The position numbers were made by a program, and so were the translations under genes. The notes under the pieces are model-generated. The model ran no database searches and was not told where the DNA came from. It was given only the letters and a program-made list of their open reading frames with translations. A stretch of 64,000 nt of DNA from NCBI RefSeq assembly GCF_010389155.1, contig NC_057761.1:53132587-53196586 (forward strand). Reading direction: 5' to 3'. The first letter of the stretch is position 1. Every line of letters starts with the position of its first letter. Below, piece by piece: positions 47,146-58,640 of this stretch. Source of the DNA: Erigeron canadensis. Taxonomy: Eukaryota > Streptophyta > Magnoliopsida > Asterales > Asteraceae.

Positions 47146-48644
47146 TCACAACCTACACTCAAGCATCCGCCGAGCCATCATCTTCTCCTCATCACTTTCC
47201 TCTCCATCATCTTCCTCGTCATCACTAGCCCCATAATCCTCCAAATCATCTTCCTCGTCATTTGCATTCTTCGAGGTCGACGGGGCCATACCAAGCTTCT
47301 TCCAAAGGGGTGCGGTGTAAGTTGCCACATACTCTTGCATTTCTTCAAGCGTGTACATGCGCTGAGAACGGCTACAAGAGGCCTCACATACAAAGGCGGA
47401 CTGGGGGAGTTTTGGTCCATACCCCCGGGTCCACCCACGGCGTGGCTGCAACACCTCCTCCATGATCTCCTCTTCAGTCAACATGCAATTCGGGTCATTC
47501 TTCATTTCCTCCATCCGCCTCTACATGGTTACAAGACAAAAATAACCCCAAGTTATAAATATGCAAACATTGTATGTTAAACATAAACGTTATACAAGTA
47601 ATAAAAACATACATGAAGTTCCTCAGCCTCGGGCTCGGTAAATCTACCCTTCTTGGTCCGGTGGCGTTTGTACAGATCAATTGGGCTAACGCCTTTCTGT
47701 AAATACATGAAAAAAAATATAAGGTTAGTATTTATTTTACAATGTCACAACTATCCTGTAAAAACAAAATAACTTACGTTATTGAATCTGATCTGAGCCC
47801 CGTTCTTTCTTCCATGACGGACTTTAATGGTTTGCTTTGATCGACATTTCTTGTTAGCAGCAGACCGTTTCTGGAAAGCATCCGAAAGCTTGAAGTCCAC
47901 AAACTTTTCCCAGTAATCAGCAGACACATCTCCTGGAGGTGATGTCCTAAGTGCAACTCCATTCTTTACCCCCCCTCTGGCCTCAAAGTGGGTTTGGCTA
48001 AACTTGTACTTCTGATCTCGATATATCTTTGCAAAGTACTTATTCAATCCAATCTTGATGAACTTCCCTTGCGGGCCATAGATATGGGAGTCCACATCAT
48101 ACCAAGCCTACAAAAATATAAGTACAAGTAAGACAACTTTATACTTTCACAAAATAAAACAAATATTGCACTAAAAACACTTAACCTGCAGCTCGTCATA
48201 GATGGTGCAGGTATGCTGGGGAGGAATGGACGCCCATGAAGGAAAGTAATACGGGATCTTTGAGATGATTTTCCCGACCAGAGAATTGAAGTTATCGCTG
48301 TTAACACCAACAGCAATGTAGGTCCCTCTTCGCCCTTTTTCAAAGTCAATGTCAAGGACTTCTTTGGACGACTTTTTGTGTGCCGCCTTAAGGCTAAGGT
48401 TCTTGTTCTTCTTTCGCCCCTCCTTTGCGCCTACAAATATAAGATGGACAAATCAAAAATACAAGTAATTAAGTTCAGCAAAAACAAATCAAACATACAT
48501 GTAATTAAATTCATGTAAAGAGAATGGTACAGAAATTTGTCATACCGCTCACCGCACACCCCGATTGTGGTTGCCAATTACCATCACCACCTGGGGATCA
48601 CCCCCACAGTCACCACCGTGAGACGAGGGGAGCACTGCTGCCAT
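47146..48644 (-). CDS. CACTA accessory gene, TNP1/Ptta-type (Transposase_24-like), about five exons
   Basis: Exons on the minus strand: 48560-48644 (tentative), 48186-48430, 47778-48107, 47613-47696 and 47146-47520. They give about 372 residues. The core domain reads W..SIPPQHTCTIYDEL, then HIYGPQGKFIKIGLNKYF, then a segment with WEKFVDFKLSDAFQKRSAANK, the recognisable plant En/Spm Ptta signature. DLYKRHRTKKGRF follows. The C terminus is acidic (EEDDLEDYGASDDEEDDGEE). Proteins of this type are thought to bind subterminal repeats. The first exon uses a weak donor (GTGTGC), so the start is uncertain; exons two to five are well supported by phase and sites. Confidence 0.78.
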
Positions 48645-48787
48645 CTGTAAAAATTACAAGTATACAAACATAATGCCAAATAGAACGGTAATTAATATTC
48701 ATTTAAATAATGCATGTGTACATCAATCAAGATCAAACAAATTATTATATATTACAATAACGTGCTTTTACAAATTACAACGCAAAA

Positions 48788-51700
48788 TCAATCAGAATCA
48801 TAACTAATATCCACGTGTGGTTCACATTCATTATCCACATCGTCGTCTGTGTGTTCATCTATGTCATCATCGTCGGTGTCACCATCATCTGTGTCGTCAC
48901 AATCGTCTAGCAGATCATCTTCCATGGCATTTTCCATAGCGGGAGCATCTTCAATTATTATTGGTTCGCCACTACTCAAACCCGTGTATGGCACATTATC
49001 CAAGTTAGCCGACAACAAAATATCAGATGAATTGCTGCCATGTAAAAGATCCACTTCAATATCACCTGCGTTGATATCTCGCTCCCAAATCTTCCGATGA
49101 TGAACCTCTTGGACAACCTTCCAATACTTTCCAGATGCACCTTTTCTTTTAACCGGGTCATTAAGGTAAAAGACTTGATTTGCCTGCGTTGCAAGAAGAT
49201 ATGGCTCTTCTTTATACCATTCATACCGAGTACAAATACTCGTTATGTTACTCTTGGTGACACAACCTTGTTTATCGGTTTTGTACCATTTACAACTAAA
49301 CAAAACAACCTTGCATTTTTTTATATAGCACAGCTCCAGAATATCTTCCAACACACCATAATACATGGTTCCTTTAAAATCGGTTGTTGAAACCCCGCTG
49401 TTCTGAGTTGTTCGGCGTGAGTCTCGACTTTCAACCACGAACCTCACACCGTTAACTATGCAAGCCGTGTATGAGTTTACACTTGTTGGTCCATTCGCCA
49501 AAGCAAATAACTCATCACTTACGCTAGATTCGTCATTTACTCGCATACATTTGATCTATGAAAAAAAAGAAATTGAAAGATTAGATACGACATATTGTTA
49601 TTTGAAAGAGAATGCATGTGTTACCTTGTCACTAAACCAGCCAGGAAACGTTGTTTGTAAATTAGTCCCAGGCGGCATTAGATTGGTAAATTCACTGCAG
49701 ATATTCACGAAATTAGTATAATTCGTCAAAATGATAAGGTAAGGAAAAACGATCCATTGGTAAATAAACTTACTTCTTGTATTCATCGATCTCCGAACTA
49801 TTGTTAAGAACAAACCAATCTATCTTCGTCTTTAGTTTGGGATCCAACTGCGTATCAACACCTTTACTAATAGGTGTACATAAGGATTTGAAAACAAAAA
49901 AGTCACGAGTGGGGATCGGAGCATCCTCATTTCTTTCTGGCCGATTAAATCTTGTTTGTACACCATCTAGATACCTTGAACAAAAAGTGGCGGCTTCGTC
50001 TGCAACATATCCCTCAGCAATAGAACCCTCAGGCCTCGCTTTATTTCTGACATAATTCTTCAACTTTTTCATGTATCTTTCAAATGGATACATCCACCAC
50101 ATGTAAACAGGCCCACCTTGAATGGCCTCTTCGGGCAAATGCATAACCAGATGAATCATTATGTCAAAAAATGACGGAGGAAATATTAGCTCGAAATGAC
50201 ACAAAATTTGGATGAGCTTTTCTTTAGCTTTTTCCATGTCAGATACCATCAAGGTTCGAGCACAAAGTTGCTTAAAGAAGTAGCAAAGCTCAATTATTGG
50301 GGTAGAGATGTCAGAGTCTAAGTACGCTCGAACACCGGTCGGAAGCAACCGTTGCATCATTATATGATGGTCATGAGACTTCAACCCTGCTATTTTGCTA
50401 TCGTTGTCGATTACTTTATTTTTAAAGTTTGAGCCAAAGCCATCAGGTAATTTAACTCCCTTAATGAATTGACAAAAGAGAGTTCTGTCGTCATTTGAAA
50501 ACGAGTACTTAGGATGAGGCTTCAAAAACTTACCATTACCTTTATCTACGAGCCACAACTCAAGGCGGATTCCCCACTCTTCTAACACCCTCCGTGCCTT
50601 GTCAGTGTCTTTTGATTTTTCCTTGTGCATCAACAAAGTATTCAACAAGCTCTCACAAACATTTTTCTCGATATGCATGACATCTAAGTTGTGTTTTAGC
50701 TGAAGTGAAGACCAATATTCAAGCTCGAAGAAAATAGAACGCTTACTCCAATTGAATTCAACATTTGGATCACGTTTTCTCTTCCTACCCGCAAGTTTCC
50801 CCGAAGGACGAACCGGCAAGTTATTAACTTCTTCTAAGATTTCAGCATTGGTTTTTCTTTTTGGAGGTTCTCTCTTTTCAACCTTACCATCAAAATTCTT
50901 GTTATTCCTCCAACGATGATTTGTTGGAAGGAATATTCTATGACCAACATAAGTTGTTTTGCCCTTAACACGAGTAGATGGAGTGTCGACATTACATGTA
51001 GGGCATGCCATGTACCCTTGGCCACTCCAACCCGACAAACTACTACGAGCAGGGAAATCATTAATGGTCCACAAAAGCATAGCACGCATTGTGAAAGAAG
51101 TGTTTGTGGCGGCATCGTTTGTTTTGACTCCGTGAGACCATAAACTTTTCAACTCTTTAATTAATGGCCTCAAAAAAACATCCATGTCCTGCCCAGGTGA
51201 TTTAGGCCCAGGAATTAACAAAGTGAGCATGAACGAAGACTCTTCCATGCACATCCAAGGGGGAGTATTATATGTTGTCAATATCACCGGCCACATGCTA
51301 TAGGAGACACTCATGTTGCCAAATGGATTGAAACCGTCGGCAGCCAACCCTAATCTAACATTTCTGGATTCACTGGCAAAATCTGGATACCTTATATCAA
51401 AGTCTTTCCATGTTGTACCGTCCACCGGGTGACGCATCTTACCATCTTCTGTACATTGTCCAGTTGCATGCCAGGTCATATATTGCGCAGTGTATCTTGA
51501 GTTGTACATACGCTTTAGGCGTGGAGTCAATGGGAAGTAACGCATCACCTTGTGAGGGACAAGTTTCCCCTTAGTGTCGTCATCTTTCCATCTACTCGCT
51601 TTGCATTCTGGACATGATTGCAAATCTTTATTGTCTTCTCCCCAAAATAAACAACAGTCATTCTTACAAACGTCAATCGACTCATATCCTAACCCAACCT

Positions 51701-52325
51701 TTCTCATTGTCTTTCCAACTTCATAGTGGTTCTTAGGGATTTTAGCAGAACGAAATGCAAATCTCAGAATCTCGAGCAACTGGTCGAATGACGTATTAGT
51801 CCATTTATTAATGGCCTTACACTTACTCAACTTCGCCAAAAAGTCCAACTCAGACATCCATTTACAGCCAGGGAATAGTTCGGTTGTAGCAGCTTTGAGT
51901 AACTCTTCAAGTTCGTCTTTTGTATCAGTCGTTTGTGTTGTGTTCATTGGCTCCTCGCCCACTGGGGTTTGTTCATTGACAGTGTTCTCCTGGCGAACAT
52001 CGTTAAGAAAATCATGCAACTGGTCTGTAGTTTGAGGTTCCACATGTAATATCGGCGCTGGTAGAACGACTTGTTCACCGTGAAACTTCCATATCTTGTA
52101 ACGTTTGCTAAAACCATTTTCATGTATGTGCATTTGTATTTCATCGAGTGGTAAGAATTCATTGTTGTCACAAAACTCACATGGGCATCGACATGAACCA
52201 TTACTAGTCAAGTGGTTCTTACATCTCTCTATAAATGTAGTAAGACCATACCAAAATTCATCTGACAAGGGGTCTAAGGTAGTCCAACTCTTATCAATCG
52301 ACATTATATTTACTGTGTTTAACAT
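48788..52325 (-). CDS. TNP2-type CACTA transposase, three exons
   Basis: Exons 49774-52325, 49625-49694 and 48788-49555 (minus strand) join in phase to about 1129 residues with no internal stop. The N terminus carries the transposase-associated Cys/His cluster (residues about 35-52, CRCPCEFCDN). The catalytic TNP2 core has AADGFNPFGN, PGQDMDVFLRPLIKEL, WTINDFPARSSLSGW and GYMACPTC. The DUF4218 part is HNLDVMHIEKNVCE, KSHDHHIMMQRLLP and YPFERYMKKLKNYVRNK. The last exon is the DUF4216 domain (KGTMYYGVLEDILEL, ASGKYWKVVQEVHHRKIW), followed by an Asp-rich tail. Length is in the normal range for TNP2. A second Met (residue 8) could also be the start. Confidence 0.93.
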
Positions 52326-52433
52326 GATAATAGAACATTTAGAATCTTGATAATATACATATACAAATGCAAACTAAGGGATTACGGAGGGATTTTTGGC
52401 GATCGGTTTGTAACAAGGTGGCCATCCTAACCC

Positions 52434-52644
52434 ACTTTTTGAATGTTTTGTCTCATATATGGATTTGTATAACTGCTTTACTATTTAAGAAAAATTCGAC
52501 AGCATTTCCCCTTAACTCCCCAAATATGTGTATGAAACACATATTCTTGGGAGTAAAGGGAATATGTTTATCGAATTTTTCAAAAATAGTAAATTAGTTA
52601 TACAAATCCATATTCCTAGATGAGACATAACATTCAAAAAGCAG
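52434..52644. repeat. long imperfect inverted repeat upstream of TNP2
   Basis: Arms of about 100 bp (52434-52535 and 52540-52644) share words such as CTTTTTGAATGTT, TGGATTTGTATAACT, TTTACTATTT and GAAAAATTCGA in opposite orientation, roughly 85 percent alike, with a very short loop. The RNA would fold into a long hairpin. It begins about 110 bp upstream of the TNP2 start codon and so may lie in its leader. Two small palindromes follow at about 52642-52660 and 52665-52694. Confidence 0.85.
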
Positions 52645-53229
52645 TCCCAAACTGGGGACTATCCGAAATTAATTTCTATTAAATTAATTTCGAACGGGTG
52701 ACCTACGGTATAAAACAATGGGGGATTTTTACATACATACACACATGCATACAAACATACGTACAATGCATACATACATATTCAAAAATTATAAGCGGAG
52801 AGAAAAATTACCCTTGAGAGAAAGAATTATTCGCTAAGAAGAGGAAAGAAAGAAAGAAGCGCCGGAGATGGGAATCTGAAATTTGTATATATATAATAAT
52901 GTTAAATATTCAAATAAGAAATATATACATATATTTAAATCTGATATATATATATATATATTTAATAATACTATACATTTGATTCTTAATTTTATATATA
53001 TATATACATGTCAGTTTATCAAATTTAAAGGTATATCAGTTTTAAAGGTAGTCTGATAAGTTCAGAAGCAGCTCACATTATCCACTGTTTATAACCAAAC
53101 TGACAACCCTTTTTGTTCAGTTATGTATACATATAGATTTCAAACTAACGGCCAACTGATTTTCCAAATTATACATACAGATTTCAAACCGACAACCCTT
53201 TTTGTTCAGTTATGTATACGAATTATAAT

Positions 53230-53620
53230 ATATGATGGGAAAGACGCAGAACAGAACAGAAACACAGAACAGATTATAACAGTTTATAACAGAAGCTGAA
53301 CAGAAGCTGAACAGATGCAGAATAGAAACACATAATTTTCGGCAAAGACGAAACTAGCATGGCTGAAGCAGAACAGAAGCTGAACAGATGCAGAACAGAA
53401 ACACACTCGAATGTATGCAAAGGTAAATAAACAGAGGTGGTGATTGTGAACGGCAGTAAATCGGAAAAGAAAGAAAGAAAAAGAAATTAATATATACATA
53501 TATATTAAACCAATTATTTCTAGTATATATACTAAATCTGAAATGTATATATATAATATACAGTAAATCGGAAAAGAAAGAAAGAAAAAGAAAGAAAAAT
53601 TACCGGTGGTGGTTGTGAAC
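53230..53620. repeat. purine-rich short direct repeats in the CACTA element
   Basis: GCTGAACAGATGCAGAA followed by AGAAACACA occurs twice (near 53295 and 53378). CAGTAAATCGGAAAAGAAAG occurs twice (near 53454 and 53562). The open frame across them on the minus strand has no domain. Confidence 0.7.
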
Positions 53621-53629
53621 AGCAGGACG

Positions 53630-54060
53630 ACGGCAGTGGTTGTGAAAAGAGGCAGACGACGGCGGCGGTGGTGAACAGCGGCGGAGCTGTGGTGGTCAAA
53701 ACAAAATATATACATATATATTAAACCATATACATATAAACTATAAAAAGAAAAGAAAAAAAGAAAGAGAAAGACTAATTACGGCGGCGAGCGTAGTGGT
53801 GGCTGAGAAAGGTGCGGTGGTCGGGATTGGTGTTGGTTGTGACGAATATGGCCGGATAAGGGTGGATTTTGGGTGGAATTGTGGTGGATTTTGGTACAAA
53901 GTGGTGGTGGGTGTGAAACGGCGCGAGAGAGTTTTGGAGGGGAGGAATAGATCTAGATCGGAAATGGCGGGTAATAACCCCTCTGATTGTGGGTTCGCGA
54001 CGTCGTAGGCGGCGACAATGTCGTCGCCGGTGGTTTTATTTGTCTTTTCCTCCTGCCGCT
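53630..54060. other. GC-rich segment in the CACTA element
   Basis: GGCGG/GGTGG-rich DNA, in sharp contrast to its AT-rich surroundings. It ends with GGCGGCGACAATGTCGTCG, which echoes the subterminal motif far from the ends. It could be the 5' leader and promoter of TNP2 read on the minus strand, or captured sequence. The 70-residue frame at 53796-54008 is not convincing. Confidence 0.5.
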
Positions 54061-54063
54061 CTT

Positions 54064-54340
54064 CTTAATAATAATTATTTTAATAATACTTATTTGTGGA
54101 CTTAATTAACTAATAATACTTAATTAATAATAATTAATTCAATAATACTTATTTACTTAATAATAATTATTTTAATAATACTTATTTAATTAATAATAAT
54201 TAATCTAATAATACTTAATAAATTACTAATATGTTAATTAATTAATAATACTTAATTAATTAATAATAATTAATTCAATAATACTTATTTACTTAATTAA
54301 TTAATAATACTTAATTTATTAACAATTACCCACTTATAAA
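54064..54340. repeat. AT-rich low-complexity repeat
   Basis: Reiterated TTAATAATAATTAATT and AATAATACTTATTT words. Confidence 0.8.
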
Positions 54341-54459
54341 CTATATATTCTTTCAAACTATATGAACGAAATGAAAGACGACCCAAGATGATCCATCCAT
54401 ATTATTTCGTATTCGAACGACCGAGGATGATTCATCGACAAGTTGTATATCCGTTCCTA

Positions 54460-55680
54460 TTGGATCAATACTAATATGTTTCTTTTGTATCTGTTTGGGC
54501 CATGTAGGCCCAATATGATTCTTTTATCATCTGTTTGTGCTTAATGGGCCCGATAAAATCCATTCATATTGAATGAAGACTATTATGTTTCTTTCGTATT
54601 CTATTGGGCCAGGTGGCCCAATATGATTCTTTTATCATTTGTTTGTGCTTAATGACTCGATACGATCATTTCATATTGAATCAGGACTAGCATGAACCTT
54701 ATGTCTCTTTCTCATTCATTAAGGCCCAATAAAACTTATATATAGTTTTTGAAAGCATATGTCATCTTTAAAATCAATACATTTAAAACTTAAGCTTTAA
54801 ATGGTTTTTGAAATTATCTATAATATAAATTAGTATCTAAAATTTCTATATGGTTTTTGATTATCTATATCATTTTTAAAATTAATATATCTAAAGTTGA
54901 ATCAATATGATTTTTTTTCTTATTTTCTTTGTGCTTAATGGGCCTCATACGATCCATTCATGTTGAATCAAGACTAATATGTTTCTTGCGTGTCTATTTG
55001 GGCCAGATCGGCCCAATATGATCATATTCTCATCTATTTGTGCTTAATGGGCCCGATACGATCCTTTCATATTGAATCAAGACTAATATGTTTCTTTCGA
55101 ATCTATTTGGGCCAGGTGGGCCCAATATGATTCTTGTTTCATTCATCGATAAGTATGTATTTATCAGTTGTATCATTGGCGGTTTTTGGGCTTGATGGGT
55201 CCAATATGATTCTTTCTCATCATTCGAGACTAATATGTTTTTTTTACTCATTTAATCAAACTTAATATCTTTCTTTCGAACTGAATCAGGACTAATATGT
55301 TTCTTTAGTATCTATTTGGGCCTGATGGGCCCAATATGATTCTTGCTCACCTGTTAGAGCTTAATAGGCCCAAAACATTTCTTTTCGATTCCATCGGGAC
55401 TAATATGTTTCTTCCGAATCAATTTGGGTTTGATGGGCCCAATATGGTTCTTTCTCATCATTCGAGACTACTATGTTTCTCACTCATTTAATCAAATTTA
55501 ATATCTTTCTTTTGAACTGAATCGGGACTAATATCTTTCTTTAGTATCTATCTGGGCATGATAGGCCCAATGTGATTCTTGCTCACCTGTAAAAGCTTAA
55601 TTGGCCTAATACGTTTCTTTTGGATTCCATCGGGACTTATATGTTTCTTCCGAATCAATTTGGGCTTAATTGGCCCAAAT
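54460..55680. repeat. degenerate tandem repeat, unit about 110-130 bp
   Basis: At least eight diverged units share the ordered words TGGGCC..GGCCCAATATGATTC, TTTGTGCTTAATGGGCC, a CGATCC..TTCATATTGAATC box and GACTAATATGTTTCTTTCG. GGCCC palindromes recur at each unit. It lies between the GC-rich segment and the right subterminal repeats. No coding function is seen. Confidence 0.75.
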
Positions 55681-55899
55681 AATTTTTTTTTTTAAAAATT
55701 AATATAAATTTTGTATAATTATTTATTTCACACATTATGTTTTAAAATAATTAATAACCAATACAATATATTATACTTAATTCGTAAATATAATATAAAT
55801 TAGTATTTAAAACTATTTATAGTTTTAGAAATTATATATCATCTTAAAAATTATAAATTAGTATTTGATAAGTTAGTTTTAAAGTATATTTAAAGTATT

Positions 55900-56170
55900 T
55901 AATGTATAAAATACCTTTTGTGACGACATTGTCGCCGCTAAGAGCGTCGCAAAAGGAAGCGGGAAATTTTTTGGGTGGAGGGAAACAACGAAAACAAAAA
56001 TTAAAAATGAAAATTATTTTTGTGACGACAATGTCGTCGCTAAGAGCGTCGCAAAAGGAAGCGGGAAATTTTTTGGGTGGAGGGAAACAACGAAAACAAA
56101 AATTAAAAATAAAAATTTAGTTTGTGATGACATTGTCGTCGCTAAGAGCGTCGCAAAACGAATTTGGCGG
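55900..56170. repeat. tandem array of about 110-bp units at the right CACTA end
   Basis: Three direct units each contain TGACGACA, TGTCGTCGCTAAGAGCGTCG, a GCGGGAAATT run and GGAGGGAAACAACGAAAAC. Each unit carries a small inverted pair of the GACGAC/GTCGTC motif. The first two units are nearly identical; the third is decayed at its right side. Confidence 0.88.
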
Positions 56171-57690
56171 GAAATTCTTTTGGTCGGAGGGAGAACGAAA
56201 AAAAGGAAAAAATAATAAAATTATTTAGCGACGACTTTCGCGACGCCGTTAGCGACACCTTTAATTTTTCATTGACCAAAGCATAATTTAATTCGAAATT
56301 AAAATGAAAATATGGTTAGCGACGCCGTTAGCGACGACATTGGCGACGACATTTTAAGATTTGACTTTCAAAGTCTTTTGGCCAATTGTTTTGTCGTTTT
56401 GTGGGATTTGGCGACGAGATTTTTGGTGTCGCGAACTTTTTGGTCGCCAAAAGTGGTATTTTTTGTAGTGTGCCTTCATCATCGGTGCATTCAGTCATGT
56501 CAAATGACGACCGTTTGATCGAAATCTTAATCCGATTACCTGTTGTATCGATTCTTGACTTCAAAATCGTATCCAAACGCTGGTTATCTCTCATTAGATA
56601 CCCTAGTTTAATTTTACTCAGCGCCGTAGCAAAACCAATAGCGTAGATCCTCCTTTTGCGCTCGTCACAAAAGAACATGTTTCCTCGATCTAAACATAAT
56701 ATATTTCCGTTTGATATTAGAATTATTCTGGCTATCAAGCTAGACCACCTTCCCTTTTTGCAGTGATCAGGATCAATTTGAGATTTTGCATGCATGCAAT
56801 GGTCTGCTTCTCTGCAATAGTACACAACGGCCTAATTTTTATTATATTACGTATACAATCCAATCATTAATCGTTTTAAGTTGCTTCCACGTTGCATCAA
56901 TTATTATGTATGTCCTAGCTAGGTAATAGCATCACGTACGGGTGTGAAACTGGCGTTTGATCCTGCCAAATCACCTCACTATCTGTGTTACATGTTGTAG
57001 TTTTGGGCTTCCGCTTCAATCAATATATACTTACGTACTCTTCAGAAACAGGCAATTGGAGCACTTGTAGTCGATATACATTATGTAATGGCGACCGCTC
57101 TTTTCAAAATTTTGGCTACGGAGTATGTTGGAATGATGCCATTTATTGGTCTTGCAATTATCATATTTGCATGTTAGACGTCATGGATAGTTTGAATATA
57201 TCAACTCGATCTACTGCTTCCAGTGGGAATCTTGAAGAAGGATGATGAGAGGCCTATTGATCGCAAGTTGTTTGAGTCTCGTGGCTGTTTGCTTCTAGAC
57301 GTTGCTCATGACAATATGTGGTTGTTAAGATCGAGTCTATATATGAGCAGGTGACCGATGACGCTGAGTGGTCCATGAAGTACGTTGTTGAATTTGATGG
57401 CGAGGTTATGAAGCTAGTCCCACACTGGGTGCGGACGTATGCCTATATGTTTTCTGTCGTGTGTATTGTGGTGGGAGATAGAGAGCAAGATTCGTTCATC
57501 GTACGTGATACAAGTATTTGGAAAGGTTATACAATACAAAATCGTGTCAAAGACTCAGGTTATACAATCCTAAAAGCTGCTTTCCGCTCATTGCATCTTT
57601 TGCTGGTGTGTGATTTCTTCCATCTTTTATGCATGTTTTTCGATCAGGTTATCTCATATCTTTTTTCTTCTTATTTTTCCAGTTAGATCT

Positions 57691-58640
57691 TGTTTTTGGA
57701 GACCTTAATTTGGGGCTGTGTATGGGGTATTGCTTTTAGATAAATTTGTAGCTCCCAAACGGTGACGTGTTATGTCATATCAACTCCATACCTCATTACT
57801 TTTAAAACTGACTTTCAACTAATTAACACATCTTACCAATAAATATAATAAATCAGCACTTCCCCGCGTTCGGCATCTTTTTTCAATGATGATACGGTAC
57901 TGGATCCGTCCTTCATTTTATTTATCAAGGGGATGGATGGTGATGAGAGATGGTGGTGGTGATTGGCCATTGATCTAAGCCTGAAAAAATAAACGGTTGA
58001 GATTCAGCCCTTAGTTTTCAACTTAAAATTTGTTTTTAAATAAAAAAATTTGCTATAATTGGTATAATTATAGTATCTATATCTATATGATATATATAGT
58101 TGAGTTTCGTCATTCATAGTCTAAGAAAACAGTGGCTCTTTTACAAATCGGATAGTCTAATTTACTTAATCAATCTGTTAGAATTGACATACTTATAACC
58201 TTTCATGGTAAAAACGAGCAACTAAGATTACAAGAAAAAGAGTATGAATGTCAGCACACATAAGGTTTCAATGTTTAGTCATATATGATTGATGTTTGAT
58301 TGAGCAAGTTTACTACACATTTATATAGATCAAGGTTATGAACCCACTGCTCAACTGATTATCATGCATTTCAGGTCATGATCGTGAACGTACGTGCGTG
58401 CAACAGAGGAAAAATTCTGTAAATCCTTTGGCTATGGAGTTTTGTTAACTATCATTAGTCGGTAAGCAACAGGGGTTATGATAGAAAAGCATTAATGAAA
58501 AGACGTAATTACAAGGGTTTGATCTGTTTCGTTTGGAATTGTTTCCTTGTTATCCACTTCCAACTACAATATATCAGAATGTCTAGAATTTGCTGTAACG
58601 GTGTAATACCCTGTTGTATCTGGACTGATCCTGATAATTA
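57691..58640. other. intergenic after F-box copy C
   Basis: AT-rich, with no gene or clear repeat boundary recognised. Confidence 0.5.

Larger units (their letters stand above)
46247..56470 (-). mobile_element. CACTA (En/Spm) DNA transposon, 10.2 kb, candidate autonomous
   Basis: The left terminus begins CACTACAAGAAATATTGC and the right terminus is the inverted CACTACAAAAAATACCAC; 22 of the first 28 positions match. The 3-bp target duplication TGC is perfect (46244-46246 and 56471-56473). Subterminal regions (about 46266-46650 and 55915-56450) are dense in GCGACG/CGTCGC words in both orientations, as expected for transposase binding sites. Inside, on the minus strand, lie a TNP2-type transposase gene (48788-52325) and a second gene of the TNP1/Ptta type (47146-48644). 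Both are open across all the exons I could define. Confidence 0.96.
46214..57690 (+). pseudogene. F-box gene copy C, split by a CACTA transposon
   Basis: The start ATG at 46214 opens MEAIATEGIS and is cut after position 46246 by the CACTA element. The reading frame resumes at 56471 in PSSSVHSVMSNDDRLIEILI and the F-box, using one copy of the TGC duplication. The F-box runs to KIVSKRWLSLIRYPS and stops soon after. Later pieces in shifted frames include YSSETGNWSTC, GYGVCWNDAIYWSC and the C-terminal VVCIVVGDREQDSF. The 5' flank (about 46095-46213) matches that of copy A. It was therefore an F-box gene of the same array, and it is now both interrupted and frameshifted. Whether the frameshifts came before the insertion cannot be told. 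Confidence 0.85.

Noticed and set aside
47098..47580. Plus-strand frame of 160 codons
   Set aside because: It is antisense to the last exon of the TNP1-type gene, which has the domain and splice support.
53284..53715. Minus-strand frame of 143 codons
   Set aside because: Composed of short repeats and purine tracts within the CACTA element, with no recognised domain.
53796..54008. Gly/Val-rich 70-codon frame on the plus strand
   Set aside because: Explained by GGTGG-rich DNA; it lies opposite to the likely TNP2 leader and has no family features.
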